Assembly: GCF_030824335.1 (NCBI RefSeq)
Contig: NZ_JAVBXX010000008.1
Location: 1 to 64,000 of the forward strand
DNA length: 64,000 bases
Direction of reading: 5' to 3'
DNA from: Azonexus sp.
Lineage (GTDB): Bacteria; Pseudomonadota; Gammaproteobacteria; Burkholderiales; Rhodocyclaceae
The notes beneath the pieces are model-generated. The model was not told the origin of the DNA. It did no database searches and saw only the letters and a list, made by a program, of their open reading frames with translations. How positions within the stretch are numbered: the first letter of the stretch is position 1; each line of letters opens with the position of its first letter. The translations under genes were made by a program, and so were the position numbers. Shown piece by piece: positions 17,203 to 25,651 of this stretch.

Positions 17203-19595
17203 GCTATGTCGCATCCTCGCCCGCCATGGGGGGCGTTTCCCTGCAGGATTTCGATCCGCAATCGGGTTCCGCCATCGAGCGAGCCTTGTTCAACAACCGT
17301 CTGGTCATCGTCCTGCTCTGCCTGATCGCCACCATTTTCCTCGGTTACAAGGCCACCGGCCTGTCGCTCAATGCGGCATTCGAGAAGATGATTCCGACCA
17401 AGCACGAGTACATCGCCAATTTCCTGGAAAACCGTGCCGAACTGGCCGGCGCCGGGAATACGCTGCGCATTGCCATCGAAACGAAAAACGGCACGATTTT
17501 CGCGCCGGCCTATCTCGATGTGGTGCGCCAGATCAATGACGAGCTATTCCTTTATCCGGAGGTCGACCGGCCGTTCATGAAGTCGCTGTGGGCACCGTCG
17601 GTGCGCTGGACCGGCGTGACCGAGGAAGGTCTGGATGGCGGCCCGGTGATTCCCGACGATTACGACGGCTCGCCCGAGAGCCTCGATCAGGTGCGGGTCA
17701 ATGTCGAGCGCTCGGGGGAAATCGGCCAGTTGATTGCCGCCAATTTCCAGTCGAGCATCATTCTGGTGCCGCTGCAGGACAAGCTGGCCGATACCGGCGA
17801 GCGCATCGACTACAACAAACTGTCGCAGCGCCTTGAGGATGTCCGGGCCAAGTACGAAACCGACGACATCAAAATTCATGTCACCGGTTTTGCCAAAGTC
17901 GTGGGCGATTTGCTGGCCGGCCTGCAGCAGGTGATGCTGTTCTTCGCCATGGCCATTGCCATCTGTACCGCCGTCCTTTACTGGTACACCCGCTGTCTGC
18001 GCAGCACGGCGCTGGTCGTCACCTGCTCGGTAGTGGCCGTGATCTGGCTGCTCGGCCTGCTGCCGATGCTGGGTTACGAACTTGACCCGTACTCGGTGCT
18101 GGTGCCTTTCCTGGTGTTCGCCATCGGCATGAGCCACGGTGCGCAGAAGATGAACGGCATCATGCAGGATATCGGGCGTGGCACCGACAAGCTGGTCGCC
18201 GCCCGCTTCACCTTCCGCCGGCTGATTCTGGCCGGGGTCACTGCGCTGCTGGCCGACGCGGTGGGCTTTGCCGTGCTGATGGTGATCCAGATCCAGGTGA
18301 TTCAGGATCTGGCCATTACGGCGAGTATCGGTGTGGCCGTGCTGATTTTCACCAATCTGCTGCTGTTGCCCATCCTGCTGTCCTACACCGGGGTCAGCGC
18401 CGATGCCGCCAAACGCAGTTTGAAAGCCGAACTGGCTGAAGCGGCCGATGCCGGCCATGCCAAGCATCCGTTTTGGGCCTTCCTCGATATGTTCACGCAG
18501 CGCAAGTGGGCCAGCATCGCCATTGCCGTTTCGCTGGTGTTGGGGATTTTCGGTCTGGTCACCAGCTTCCAGTTGAAGATCGGCGATACCGACCAGGGCG
18601 CCCCCGAGTTGCGTCCGGATTCGCGCTACAACCGCGATAACGCTTTCATGGTCGCCAATTACGCGGCCAGCTCCGACGTCTATATCGTGATGGTCAAGAC
18701 GCCGCAATATCACTGCGCGCATTACGACGTGCTGATGCAGGTCGACGCGCTGGAACGCGATCTGCAGCAGTTGCCCGGTGTCGAGGTGACCAGTTCGCTG
18801 GCCGGCCTGAGCAAGCTGGCCGCCGCCGGCATGAACGAAGGCAGCCTGAAGTGGTATGAAATTCCGCGCAGCCAGGACATGTTGAATTCCATCATCACCC
18901 GGGCACCGCGTGAATTATTCAACCAGAACTGCGATCTGCTGACCATTTACGTATATCTGAAGGATCACAAGGCCGACACGTTGAACAGCGTCGTGCAGAC
19001 AGTCGAGCGCTTTGCCCAAGCGAACAACACCGAGCAGGTCCGTTTCCTGTCGGCCGCCGGTAACGCCGGCATCGAGGCGGCGACCAACATCGTCGTGCGC
19101 AAGGCGAATACCGAAATGCTGTTGCTGGTTTATCTGGCCGTGATCGTTCTCGCCTTCATCACCTTCCGCTCCTGGCGTGCCGTGATCTGCGCCGTTGTGC
19201 CGCTGATGCTGACTTCCGTGCTGTGCGAAGCGCTGATGGTCTATCTGAATATCGGTGTCAAGGTTGCCACGCTGCCGGTCATCGCGCTGGGCGTCGGCAT
19301 TGGCGTCGATTACGCACTTTACGTGCTGACCGTGACGCAGGCGCAGTTGAAGGCCGGCCATACCTTGTCCGAGGCTTACTACAAGGCGCTGTTGTTCACC
19401 GGCAAGGTGGTCGTGTTGACCGGCATCACGCTGGGCATCGCCGTCGCCACCTGGGCGTTTTCGCCGATCAAGTTCCAGGCCGATATGGGCATCCTGCTCG
19501 CCTTCATGTTCGTCTGGAACATGCTCGGTGCGCTGATCCTGCTGCCGGCACTCGGCCATTTCCTGCTCAAGCACAAAAAACCGGCCAGCGTCTGA
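17199..19595 (+). CDS. RND-superfamily (MMPL/HAE3-like) exporter
   Basis: This 798-residue inner-membrane protein has two repeated halves. TM1 is near residues 35-56 (LVIVLLCLIATIFLGYKATG), followed by a large periplasmic domain to about 235, then five helices (about 240-405). The second half starts near residue 430 (WASIAIAVSLVLGIFGLVTS), with a periplasmic domain and a last helix bundle (about 640-795). Family signatures include YSVLVPFLVFAIGMSHGAQ and IALGVGIGVDYALYVL. Such HAE3-type pumps move hydrophobic molecules, for example HpnN and hopanoids. No membrane-fusion protein is encoded nearby; the DUF1302/DUF1329/YCF48 proteins may supply the periplasmic and outer-membrane parts. Its start overlaps the upstream stop. 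Confidence 0.88.
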   Translation: MSYVASSPAMGGVSLQDFDPQSGSAIERALFNNRLVIVLLCLIATIFLGYKATGLSLNAAFEKMIPTKHEYIANFLENRAELAGAGNTLRIAIETKNGTIFAPAYLDVVRQINDELFLYPEVDRPFMKSLWAPSVRWTGVTEEGLDGGPVIPDDYDGSPESLDQVRVNVERSGEIGQLIAANFQSSIILVPLQDKLADTGERIDYNKLSQRLEDVRAKYETDDIKIHVTGFAKVVGDLLAGLQQVMLFFAMAIAICTAVLYWYTRCLRSTALVVTCSVVAVIWLLGLLPMLGYELDPYSVLVPFLVFAIGMSHGAQKMNGIMQDIGRGTDKLVAARFTFRRLILAGVTALLADAVGFAVLMVIQIQVIQDLAITASIGVAVLIFTNLLLLPILLSYTGVSADAAKRSLKAELAEAADAGHAKHPFWAFLDMFTQRKWASIAIAVSLVLGIFGLVTSFQLKIGDTDQGAPELRPDSRYNRDNAFMVANYAASSDVYIVMVKTPQYHCAHYDVLMQVDALERDLQQLPGVEVTSSLAGLSKLAAAGMNEGSLKWYEIPRSQDMLNSIITRAPRELFNQNCDLLTIYVYLKDHKADTLNSVVQTVERFAQANNTEQVRFLSAAGNAGIEAATNIVVRKANTEMLLLVYLAVIVLAFITFRSWRAVICAVVPLMLTSVLCEALMVYLNIGVKVATLPVIALGVGIGVDYALYVLTVTQAQLKAGHTLSEAYYKALLFTGKVVVLTGITLGIAVATWAFSPIKFQADMGILLAFMFVWNMLGALILLPALGHFLLKHKKPASV

Positions 19596-19631
19596 GCCGC
19601 CGGTCCACGCTGATCATTGCACGAGGTTGAT

Positions 19632-20675
19632 ATGTACAAGCATCTTCTGGTTCCCCTCGATGGCTCGGGGCTGGCCACCGAAATCGTTTCCCAGGCGGTT
19701 GCCTTCGCCGCGGCGCTGGGCGCGCGGATAAGCTTCTTCACGGCGCAGGCCGATTTTTCTTCGACCGATCAGGGCGCCCTGCAGCGCACGGTCGCGCCCG
19801 ACGCATTTGCCGCCAATCTGGCCGGTGAAGCGCAGGGCATCCTGCAAAAAGCCGAAGCTGCGGCCAGTGCCAAGGGCGTGCCCTGTTCCCTGGTGAGCCG
19901 GGTCAGCGACCGGCCGGCCGCGGCCATCGTGGCCGAAGCCGAAAGATTGGGCTGCGATCTGATTTTCATGGCGTCGCACGGCCACAAAGGCTTGCGTGCG
20001 CTGGTCCTTGGCTCACAGACACAAAAGGTATTGGCCAATGCGCGTTTACCGGTACTGGTGGCAAGCGTGGAAAGCCAGCAGCCGGAACGCGACATGCTGG
20101 TGGCGATAGCCATCATCCAGGATGAACATCGTTCGCTGGCGGCAGTGGTACGCGCCCTGCAGGCTCTGGTCGAAGAGGCCGCCGGTGGGTCGGGACCGCT
20201 GGATGTGCCGCTGCTGCAGGCCATGTTGCGTTATATCGAAGCCTTCCCCGAGCGACTGCACCATCCGAAGGAAAACGATTACCTGTTCCGCCATCTGGCG
20301 GCGCGCACAAAGGCTTTCGATGGGGCCATTGCGCTATTGCGCGCCGAACATCTGGCCGGTGATGCGCTGCTGCAGGCGATGCAGTCGGCAGTCGACGAAT
20401 GGGCGGCGGCGCGGGATGAGGCTGCGCGTCAGGCCGCAAAGATCGCTCTTGCTGGGGCGGTCAAGCGCTTTGCCGAGGCGCAGTGGGCGCACATGAACCT
20501 GGAAGAAAACACCATCTTGCCAGGCGCACGCGAACACCTGACGACGGATGACTGGCGCGAGATCCGGGCGGCTTTCGCCGAGAACGGCGATCCGCGTTTT
20601 GACACCGATCTCGACGACGATTTCAAGCAGTTGTACGCCCGGATCATCCACCTCGCGATAGCCAAGCTTGAATAA
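19632..20675 (+). CDS. Universal stress protein fused to a hemerythrin-like domain
   Basis: From ATG 19632 the product is 347 residues. Residues 1-145 form a UspA domain (MYKHLLVPLDGSGLATEIV, CDLIFMASHGHKGLRALVLG, SQTQKVLANARLPVLV). Residues ~155-345 form a four-helix hemerythrin/HHE domain, whose candidate di-iron ligands lie in DEHRSL, LHHPKENDYLFRHL, LRAEHLAGD and HMNLEENTILPGAREHL. HHE domains bind O2, NO or iron. Linking one to a USP suggests a redox or oxygen sensor rather than an enzyme. It is the last gene of the envelope cluster, just before the phenol hydroxylase operon, whose enzymes need oxygen. Domain calls are firm; the role is inferred. Confidence 0.87.
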   Translation: MYKHLLVPLDGSGLATEIVSQAVAFAAALGARISFFTAQADFSSTDQGALQRTVAPDAFAANLAGEAQGILQKAEAAASAKGVPCSLVSRVSDRPAAAIVAEAERLGCDLIFMASHGHKGLRALVLGSQTQKVLANARLPVLVASVESQQPERDMLVAIAIIQDEHRSLAAVVRALQALVEEAAGGSGPLDVPLLQAMLRYIEAFPERLHHPKENDYLFRHLAARTKAFDGAIALLRAEHLAGDALLQAMQSAVDEWAAARDEAARQAAKIALAGAVKRFAEAQWAHMNLEENTILPGAREHLTTDDWREIRAAFAENGDPRFDTDLDDDFKQLYARIIHLAIAKLE

Positions 20676-20676
20676 A

Positions 20677-20722
20677 TTTATCAAAGCGATTTGTCGGGTT
20701 TGATAAAAAAATAAATCGCTTT
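20677..20722. promoter_or_regulatory. Interlocked inverted repeats, candidate DmpR upstream activating site
   Basis: Two palindromes interlock. TTTATCAAA (20677-20685) pairs with TTTGATAAA (20699-20707), and AAAGCGATTT (20683-20692) pairs with AAATCGCTTT (20713-20722). They lie about 85-130 bp upstream of the inferred sigma-54 transcription start, where XylR/DmpR-family proteins bind paired inverted repeats (TTGATCAA-like half-sites). The second palindrome could also act as a terminator for the upstream gene, but it lacks a clean adjacent T-tract. Confidence 0.5.
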
Positions 20723-20778
20723 ATGTGTTTTTGGTGAATGCGTTTCGGATAGGTGAATTAAAACAGTGGCTTGCTGTA

Positions 20779-20796
20779 TTGGCACACTACCTGCTG
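20779..20796 (+). promoter_or_regulatory. Sigma-54 (-24/-12) promoter of the phenol hydroxylase operon
   Basis: TTGGCAC-N5-CTGCT matches the consensus TGGCAC-N5-TTGCW, with GG (20781-20782) and GC (20793-20794) separated by the required 10 bp. The expected start is near 20806, 31 bp before the GTG of the ferredoxin gene. This rules out longer versions of that reading frame. The regulator is expected to be the DmpR-like protein encoded at 34896-36629. Confidence 0.8.
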
Positions 20797-20836
20797 TTAT
20801 CTGAAAAGAAATGCATATCTCAATGAGGAATTTGTC

Positions 20837-21154
20837 GTGGTGTTCAAGGTTTGTATTGCCGAAACGGGCGAATGCTTCTCTGGTGATCCGGCGCGTTCCG
20901 TCCTTGAGAGCATGTGTCAGCTTGGCCGGCGTGGTATTCCAAAAGGTTGTTGCGGCGGCGCTTGCGGCGTTTGCAAGGTTGAGGTTCTGGCGGGCAGTTA
21001 TGACGTCAAGCCGATGAGCCGCTGTCATGTCAGCGCAGCGGATCAGGCGGCTGGTTGTGTGCTGGCCTGCCGCATCTTTCCCCGCAGCGATCTTGAGTTG
21101 CGGGTGCTCGGCGTGATGCGCTCGGCGCTGCTTGGGCAGGCATCGACGCAGTAG
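20837..21154 (+). CDS. dmpQ: Plant-type [2Fe-2S] ferredoxin, C23O-reactivating (DmpQ/XylT-like)
   Basis: The start is GTG 20837, 6 bp after GAGGAA (a second GTG follows directly); it gives 105 residues. The cluster ligands follow C-x4-C-x2-C (KGCCGGACGVCKV) with the fourth Cys in CVLACRIFP, and the DVKPMSR...P.SDLEL context is typical of XylT/DmpQ. These ferredoxins re-reduce the active-site iron of catechol 2,3-dioxygenase after it is inactivated by substituted catechols such as 4-methylcatechol. The dioxygenase gene follows 53 bp downstream. Here it is the first gene of the operon, unlike in Pseudomonas, where it follows the hydroxylase genes. Confidence 0.88.
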   Translation: MVFKVCIAETGECFSGDPARSVLESMCQLGRRGIPKGCCGGACGVCKVEVLAGSYDVKPMSRCHVSAADQAAGCVLACRIFPRSDLELRVLGVMRSALLGQASTQ

Positions 21155-21207
21155 TTGCAGCAATTGGTTTTCAGTGGTCCGTAGTTAAAAAACAAGGAGA
21201 CAAAGTA

Positions 21208-22143
21208 ATGGCAATGACAGGAGTTTTGCGTCCAGGGCACGCCCAGATTCGCGTGCTGGATCTGGAAGAAGGCGTGCATCACTATCGTGACGTCATGGGT
21301 CTGGTGGAAACCGGGCGGGATGCGCAAGGTCGGGTTTATCTGAAGTGCTGGGATGAACGCGATCACAACAGCGTGATCCTGCGCCAGGCCGATACGGCAG
21401 GTCTCGATTTCTTCGCCTTCAAGGTGCTGGACGAAGCGACGCTTGATGAGCTGGAAAAGAAGCTCAACGACTACGGCGTCAAGACCGAGCGCATGCCGGC
21501 TGGCGAACTGCTGGAAACCGGTGAGCGTGTGCGTTTCCAGATCCCGACCGGCCACCTGATCGAGCTTTATGCCACCAAGACGGCTGTTGGCAACGGCCTG
21601 CAGGTCGAAAACCCGGCGCCGTGGACCAAGGCTTCGGAAAACGGCATCGCGCCGGTGCGCCTCGACCACTGCCTGCTCTACGGCCCGAACGTTGCTGCGG
21701 TGCAGAAGCTGTTTACCGAGGTGCTCGGCTTCTATCTCGTCGAGCGCGTGCTGACGCCGGATGGCCAGGGCAATGTCGCGATCTGGCTGTCGTGCTCACA
21801 CAAGGTTCATGACATCGCCTTCGTCGAACACGCCGAGCCGGGCAAGCTGCATCACGTCTCCTTCATGCTCGAAAGCTGGGAAGAAGTGCTGCGTGCGGGC
21901 GACATCATGTCGATGCACAAGGTTCCAATCGACATCGGCCCCACCCGCCACGGTGTCACGCGTGGTTGCACGATCTACGCCTGGGATCCATCCGGCAACC
22001 GTTTCGAGACTTTCATGGGCGGCTATCAACCTTATCCAGATTACGAGCCGACGACCTGGACTTTCGAAGGGCTTGGCGCTGGCGGTGGTCTCGACTACCC
22101 GCAGCGCAAGCTGCACGAAACCTTCCTGACCGTCGTCAGCTAA
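21208..22143 (+). CDS. dmpB: Catechol 2,3-dioxygenase (extradiol, type I)
   Basis: This 311-residue protein, behind AAGGAGAC, is the size of XylE/DmpB (about 307). It opens ring-cleavage chemistry: catechol plus O2 gives 2-hydroxymuconic semialdehyde. The two vicinal-oxygen-chelate modules are visible, and the Fe(II) ligands are about His154 (VRLDHCLLYG), His215 (GKLHHVSFML) and Glu267 (SGNRFETFMGGY). The extradiol signature runs through HHVSFMLESWEEVLRAGD...GNRFETFMGGY. It is encoded between its ferredoxin partner and the hydroxylase subunits, so one transcript supplies ring hydroxylation and cleavage together. Confidence 0.95.
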   Translation: MAMTGVLRPGHAQIRVLDLEEGVHHYRDVMGLVETGRDAQGRVYLKCWDERDHNSVILRQADTAGLDFFAFKVLDEATLDELEKKLNDYGVKTERMPAGELLETGERVRFQIPTGHLIELYATKTAVGNGLQVENPAPWTKASENGIAPVRLDHCLLYGPNVAAVQKLFTEVLGFYLVERVLTPDGQGNVAIWLSCSHKVHDIAFVEHAEPGKLHHVSFMLESWEEVLRAGDIMSMHKVPIDIGPTRHGVTRGCTIYAWDPSGNRFETFMGGYQPYPDYEPTTWTFEGLGAGGGLDYPQRKLHETFLTVVS

Positions 22144-22152
22144 GGCGCCGCC

Positions 22153-22428
22153 ATGTCCGCAGTCGCTTCCCAAAATGCCCAGTCGACACTGGATGCCTCA
22201 CGCCGTTTCGTGCGCGTTTGCGGCGAACGGGGCAAGGGCTTCGTCGAGTTCGAATTCGCCATCGGCGAACCGGAAGTCTTCGCCGAGATGATTCTCGAGC
22301 GCAGCGATTTCCTGGCCTTCTGCCAGGCCAACCGCGTCGAGATGTTGCCGCCGCACGAGGACTCCGGGCTGGCGGTTGGCGACTGGGACTGGCGCATGTC
22401 CGACGCTACCAAAACCCGTTTCAAGTAA
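22153..22428 (+). CDS. dmpK: Phenol hydroxylase subunit P0 (DmpK-like)
   Basis: This 91-residue protein matches the phenol hydroxylase assembly component: RRFVRVCGERGKGFVEFEFA, ERSDFLAFCQANRVEMLPP, and a Trp-rich end (VGDWDWRMSD). DmpK is not needed for catalysis in vitro but helps form active oxygenase from the apo-protein. It starts 9 bp after the dioxygenase stop and 18 bp before dmpL, so it is translationally close to both. Confidence 0.9.
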   Translation: MSAVASQNAQSTLDASRRFVRVCGERGKGFVEFEFAIGEPEVFAEMILERSDFLAFCQANRVEMLPPHEDSGLAVGDWDWRMSDATKTRFK

Positions 22429-22446
22429 AAAACAGGAGACACCAAG

Positions 22447-23439
22447 ATGCAAATCGACCTCCGTACGGTCAGCATTGAGCCGCTGCGCCAGACCTTTGAC
22501 CATCTCGCCCGGCGCTTTGGCAACAAGCCGGCCTCTCGCTACCAGGAAGGCAGCTACGATATCCAGGCGACGGAAAACCTGCATTACCGCCCGACCTGGG
22601 ACCCGGATCAACTGATTTACGATGCGTCGATCACCCGCATCGTGATGCAGGACTGGTATGCGCTGAAAGATCCCCGCCAGTTCTACTACAACAACTACAC
22701 CCTGGCCCGCGCCCGCCAGCAGGAAACGACCGAGGCCAATTTCACCTTTGTCGAAACGCGTGGCCTGGCCGATGCGATTCCCGATGATTTGCGCCAAACC
22801 GTGCTGGATTTGCTCGTGCCGTTGCGTCATGCGGCCTGGGGCGCCAACATGAACAACACCCTGGTTTGCGGCTACGGTTACGCGGCCATCTTCACGCAGG
22901 CTTGCATGTTCCATGCGATGGACAACCTGGGCATTGCCCAGTACCTGTCGCGCATCGGCCTGCTGCTCGGCGATGTTGAAGCGCTTGAAGCGGGCAAGAC
23001 CGACTGGCTGGAAAGCGAAGTCTGGCAGCCGCTGCGCCGCTACGTCGAAGACACGCTGGTCATCCGTGATCCGTTCGAACTGTATGTCGCGCAGAACGTG
23101 GCGCTCGACGGTTTGCTCTATCCGCTGGTCTATGAACAGCTGATCGACGGCGATCTGTCGCCGCGTGGCGCTTCGGCGGTCGCCATGCTGACTCAGTTCA
23201 TGCGTGACTGGTACGAAGAAACGCGCAAGTGGATCGATGCCGTGATCAAGACAGCCGCGGCCGAGTCGCCGGCCAATCGTGCCGTGCTTGAAGAGTGGAC
23301 TACGCACTGGACCCAGCGTGCGGCTGACGCCCTGTTGCCCATCGTGCGGCAGGCCAACGCTGAACAGGCTGAAACGATGCTGGCCGAAGAAGTGACGGCG
23401 CTCAAGGCACGTCTGAAGAAAACCGGTATCGAGATCTGA
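22447..23439 (+). CDS. dmpL: Phenol hydroxylase P1, oxygenase beta subunit
   Basis: This 330-residue protein sits behind a CAGGAGAC site. It resembles the beta subunit of bacterial multicomponent monooxygenases (ferritin-like fold without a functional di-iron site): RYQEGSYDIQATENLHYRPT, RIVMQDWYALKDPRQFYYNN, WGANMNNTLVCGYG, and DPFELYVAQNVALDG. It forms the alpha2-beta2-gamma2 oxygenase with P3 and P4. Size matches DmpL (about 331). Confidence 0.93.
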   Translation: MQIDLRTVSIEPLRQTFDHLARRFGNKPASRYQEGSYDIQATENLHYRPTWDPDQLIYDASITRIVMQDWYALKDPRQFYYNNYTLARARQQETTEANFTFVETRGLADAIPDDLRQTVLDLLVPLRHAAWGANMNNTLVCGYGYAAIFTQACMFHAMDNLGIAQYLSRIGLLLGDVEALEAGKTDWLESEVWQPLRRYVEDTLVIRDPFELYVAQNVALDGLLYPLVYEQLIDGDLSPRGASAVAMLTQFMRDWYEETRKWIDAVIKTAAAESPANRAVLEEWTTHWTQRAADALLPIVRQANAEQAETMLAEEVTALKARLKKTGIEI

Positions 23440-23448
23440 AAGGTCACC

Positions 23449-23718
23449 ATGTCTACCGTATTCATCGCATTGCAAGCCAATGAAGATACCCGTCCGATCA
23501 TCGATGCCATCGTGCTCGACAACCCGGAATGCACCGTCAATCGCCAGCCGGCCATGGTCAAAATCGATGCCCAGGGCAAGTTGACCGTAAGACGCGAGAC
23601 GATCGAAGAGCAGTTGGGTCGCCCGTTCGATCTGCAGGAACTGCAAGTCAATCTGATCACCCTCTCCGGCAACGTCGATGAGGATGAAGACAGCCTGACC
23701 CTGTGCTGGAACAGTTGA
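23449..23718 (+). CDS. dmpM: Phenol hydroxylase P2, regulatory effector subunit
   Basis: An 89-residue cofactorless effector protein of the MmoB/DmpM family: STVFIALQANEDTRPIIDAI, a central Asn/Ile-rich region, IEEQLGRPFDLQELQVNLIT, and an acidic tail (DEDEDS). DmpM binds the oxygenase and couples electron delivery to oxygen activation. It lies between the beta and alpha subunit genes, as in the canonical dmpLMN order. Length is typical (about 90). Confidence 0.93.
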   Translation: MSTVFIALQANEDTRPIIDAIVLDNPECTVNRQPAMVKIDAQGKLTVRRETIEEQLGRPFDLQELQVNLITLSGNVDEDEDSLTLCWNS

Positions 23719-23732
23719 GAAGGAGAACGAAC

Positions 23733-25253
23733 ATGGACATGAAAGTTGCCAAGAAGAAACTCGCGCTGAAGGAAAAATACAAGCTGCTGACCCGTGATCT
23801 GGGTTGGGAGCCGTCCTATCAGAAGAAAGACGATATCTATCCGTACATCAAGTACGAAGGCATCAAGATTCACGACTGGGACAAGTGGGAAGACCCCTTC
23901 CGTCTGACCATGGATTCCTACTGGAAATACCAGGCGGAAAAGGAGCGCAAGTTCTACGCGATCATCGACGCGCACGCCCAGAACAACGGTCACCTGAACA
24001 TCACCGACGCGCGTTACCTGTCGGCGCTGAAGATTTTCCTGCAGGCGATCAGTCCGGGCGAATACGCCGCCGGCAAGGGTTTTGCCCGTACCGGCCGCGA
24101 GTTTCCGGGTGTCGGTACGCAGGTTGCCTGCCAGATGCAGTCGATTGACGAAATCCGCCACGCGCAGACGCAGATTCACGCGCTGTCGAACTACAACAAG
24201 TTCTACAACGGTTTCCATGCCTTCGCCGATGCCCGCGACCGCATGTGGTACTGCACGCTGCCGCGCTCGTTCTTTGACGATGCGATGTCGTCCGGCCCGT
24301 TCGAATTCATGATCGCCATCGGCTTCAGCTTCGAATACGTGCTGACCAACCTGCTGTTCGTCCCCTTCATGTCCGGTGCCGCCTATAACGGCGACATGGC
24401 GACGGTGACCTTCGGCTTCTCGGCGCAGTCCGACGAAGCACGGCACATGACGCTGGGCCTGGAATGCATCAAGTTCATGCTGGAACAGGACCCGGACAAT
24501 CTGCCCATCGTGCAGAACTGGATCGACAAGTGGTTCTGGCGCGGCTTCCGCCTGCTCGGCGTGGTCGGCACGATGATGGATTACATGCTGCCGAAGCGCG
24601 TCATGTCCTGGCGCGAAGCCTTCGAGATTTACGGTATCGAAAACGGCGGCGCGCTGTTCAACGACCTGGCGCGTTACGGCATCCGTCCGCCACGCGGCTG
24701 GGATGATGCCGGCAAGGCGCTCGACCACATGTCGCACCAGTTCATGCTGGCACTTTATCAGTACAACTTCGGCACCGCCTTCCATACCGACATTCCGACC
24801 GAAGAGGACATGGCCTGGCTGGACAAGAAGTACCCGACCACCTTCAACAAGTACTACCGGCCGCGCTGGGAGCACATCAGGAAGCTGAAGGAAGCCGGTA
24901 CGCCGTACAAGAACATGGGCCTCGCCAAACTGTGTCAGACCTGCCAGATTCCGACCGTGTTTACCGAGCCGGACGATCCGACGCAACTGACCATCCGCGA
25001 AGTCGACTACAAGGGCGACAAATACCACTTCTGTTCCGAAGGCTGTCAGCACATTTTCGAGAACGAGCCGGAGAAATACATTCAGGCCGTCCTGCCGATG
25101 CCGCAGTTGTTCCAGGCACCGCTCAGCGGCGACCTGGTGGCCTGGATGAACTGGGTCGGCCTGCAAAATGGCAAAGACAACGGCGATTACTTCGGTTCCG
25201 AAGATCAGAAAAATTTCGACGCCTGGCGTGATCTGGCGACCCGTAACGTCTGA
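23733..25253 (+). CDS. dmpN: Phenol hydroxylase P3, di-iron oxygenase alpha subunit
   Basis: ATG 23733 follows GAAGGAGAACG and gives 506 residues, close to DmpN (517). It carries two E-x-x-H di-iron motifs: DEIRHAQTQ near residues 139-143 and SDEARHMTLG near 232-238. A C-terminal YHS-like metal-binding region (about 395-450) contains CQTCQIP and YHFCSEGCQHIFENEPEKY. The enzyme inserts one oxygen atom into phenol to give catechol. It is the catalytic core of the operon, followed by the gamma subunit gene at 25282. Confidence 0.95.
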   Translation: MDMKVAKKKLALKEKYKLLTRDLGWEPSYQKKDDIYPYIKYEGIKIHDWDKWEDPFRLTMDSYWKYQAEKERKFYAIIDAHAQNNGHLNITDARYLSALKIFLQAISPGEYAAGKGFARTGREFPGVGTQVACQMQSIDEIRHAQTQIHALSNYNKFYNGFHAFADARDRMWYCTLPRSFFDDAMSSGPFEFMIAIGFSFEYVLTNLLFVPFMSGAAYNGDMATVTFGFSAQSDEARHMTLGLECIKFMLEQDPDNLPIVQNWIDKWFWRGFRLLGVVGTMMDYMLPKRVMSWREAFEIYGIENGGALFNDLARYGIRPPRGWDDAGKALDHMSHQFMLALYQYNFGTAFHTDIPTEEDMAWLDKKYPTTFNKYYRPRWEHIRKLKEAGTPYKNMGLAKLCQTCQIPTVFTEPDDPTQLTIREVDYKGDKYHFCSEGCQHIFENEPEKYIQAVLPMPQLFQAPLSGDLVAWMNWVGLQNGKDNGDYFGSEDQKNFDAWRDLATRNV

Positions 25254-25281
25254 GCGGCAAGCTGAAAAAAGGAGACATCAA

Positions 25282-25638
25282 ATGGCTTTAACTTCAACCA
25301 AACCTTATGTCGGCGTGCCGCGCGACACGGTCGCCAATTTCAACGGCAAACAGATTGTGTACACCTATTGGGAGCAGCATCTGCTGTTCTCGACGCCCTA
25401 CCTGACGGTCGTCGAGCCAGGCATGCGTTTTGGCGACTACTGGGAAAATGTCGTCAAACCCTTGATGCAAGCGGACCCGGATGCGGCCGGGGTCAATCTG
25501 GCCGAGGTCAAGTGGACGATGGGCAAGCAGGACTTCACGCCCAACATCAGTGCCACGCTGGCCGAGAACGGCATTGTGCATAAGGCGCAACTGTGCTTCC
25601 GCACGCCGGGTGTCAACACCCTGCTGGCCGCAGCTTGA
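25282..25638 (+). CDS. dmpO: Phenol hydroxylase P4, oxygenase gamma subunit
   Basis: ATG 25282 follows AAAAAAGGAGAC and gives 118 residues, the size of DmpO (119). Family blocks are present: YVGVPRDTVANFNGKQIVYT, YWEQHLLFSTPYLTVV, GDYWENVVKPL and VKWTMGKQDFTP. It is the small structural subunit of the oxygenase heterohexamer. It lies 28 bp after dmpN and 13 bp before dmpP. Confidence 0.93.
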   Translation: MALTSTKPYVGVPRDTVANFNGKQIVYTYWEQHLLFSTPYLTVVEPGMRFGDYWENVVKPLMQADPDAAGVNLAEVKWTMGKQDFTPNISATLAENGIVHKAQLCFRTPGVNTLLAAA

Positions 25639-25651
25639 GGAGCGCCGGGCG

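Noticed and set aside
14644-17214. An 856-codon open frame on the minus strand across the DUF1329 and YCF48 genes
   Set aside because: It is a shadow of high-GC genes on the plus strand. The product is His/Arg/Gly-rich without any recognisable motif, while the plus strand has signal peptides, ribosome sites and known families.
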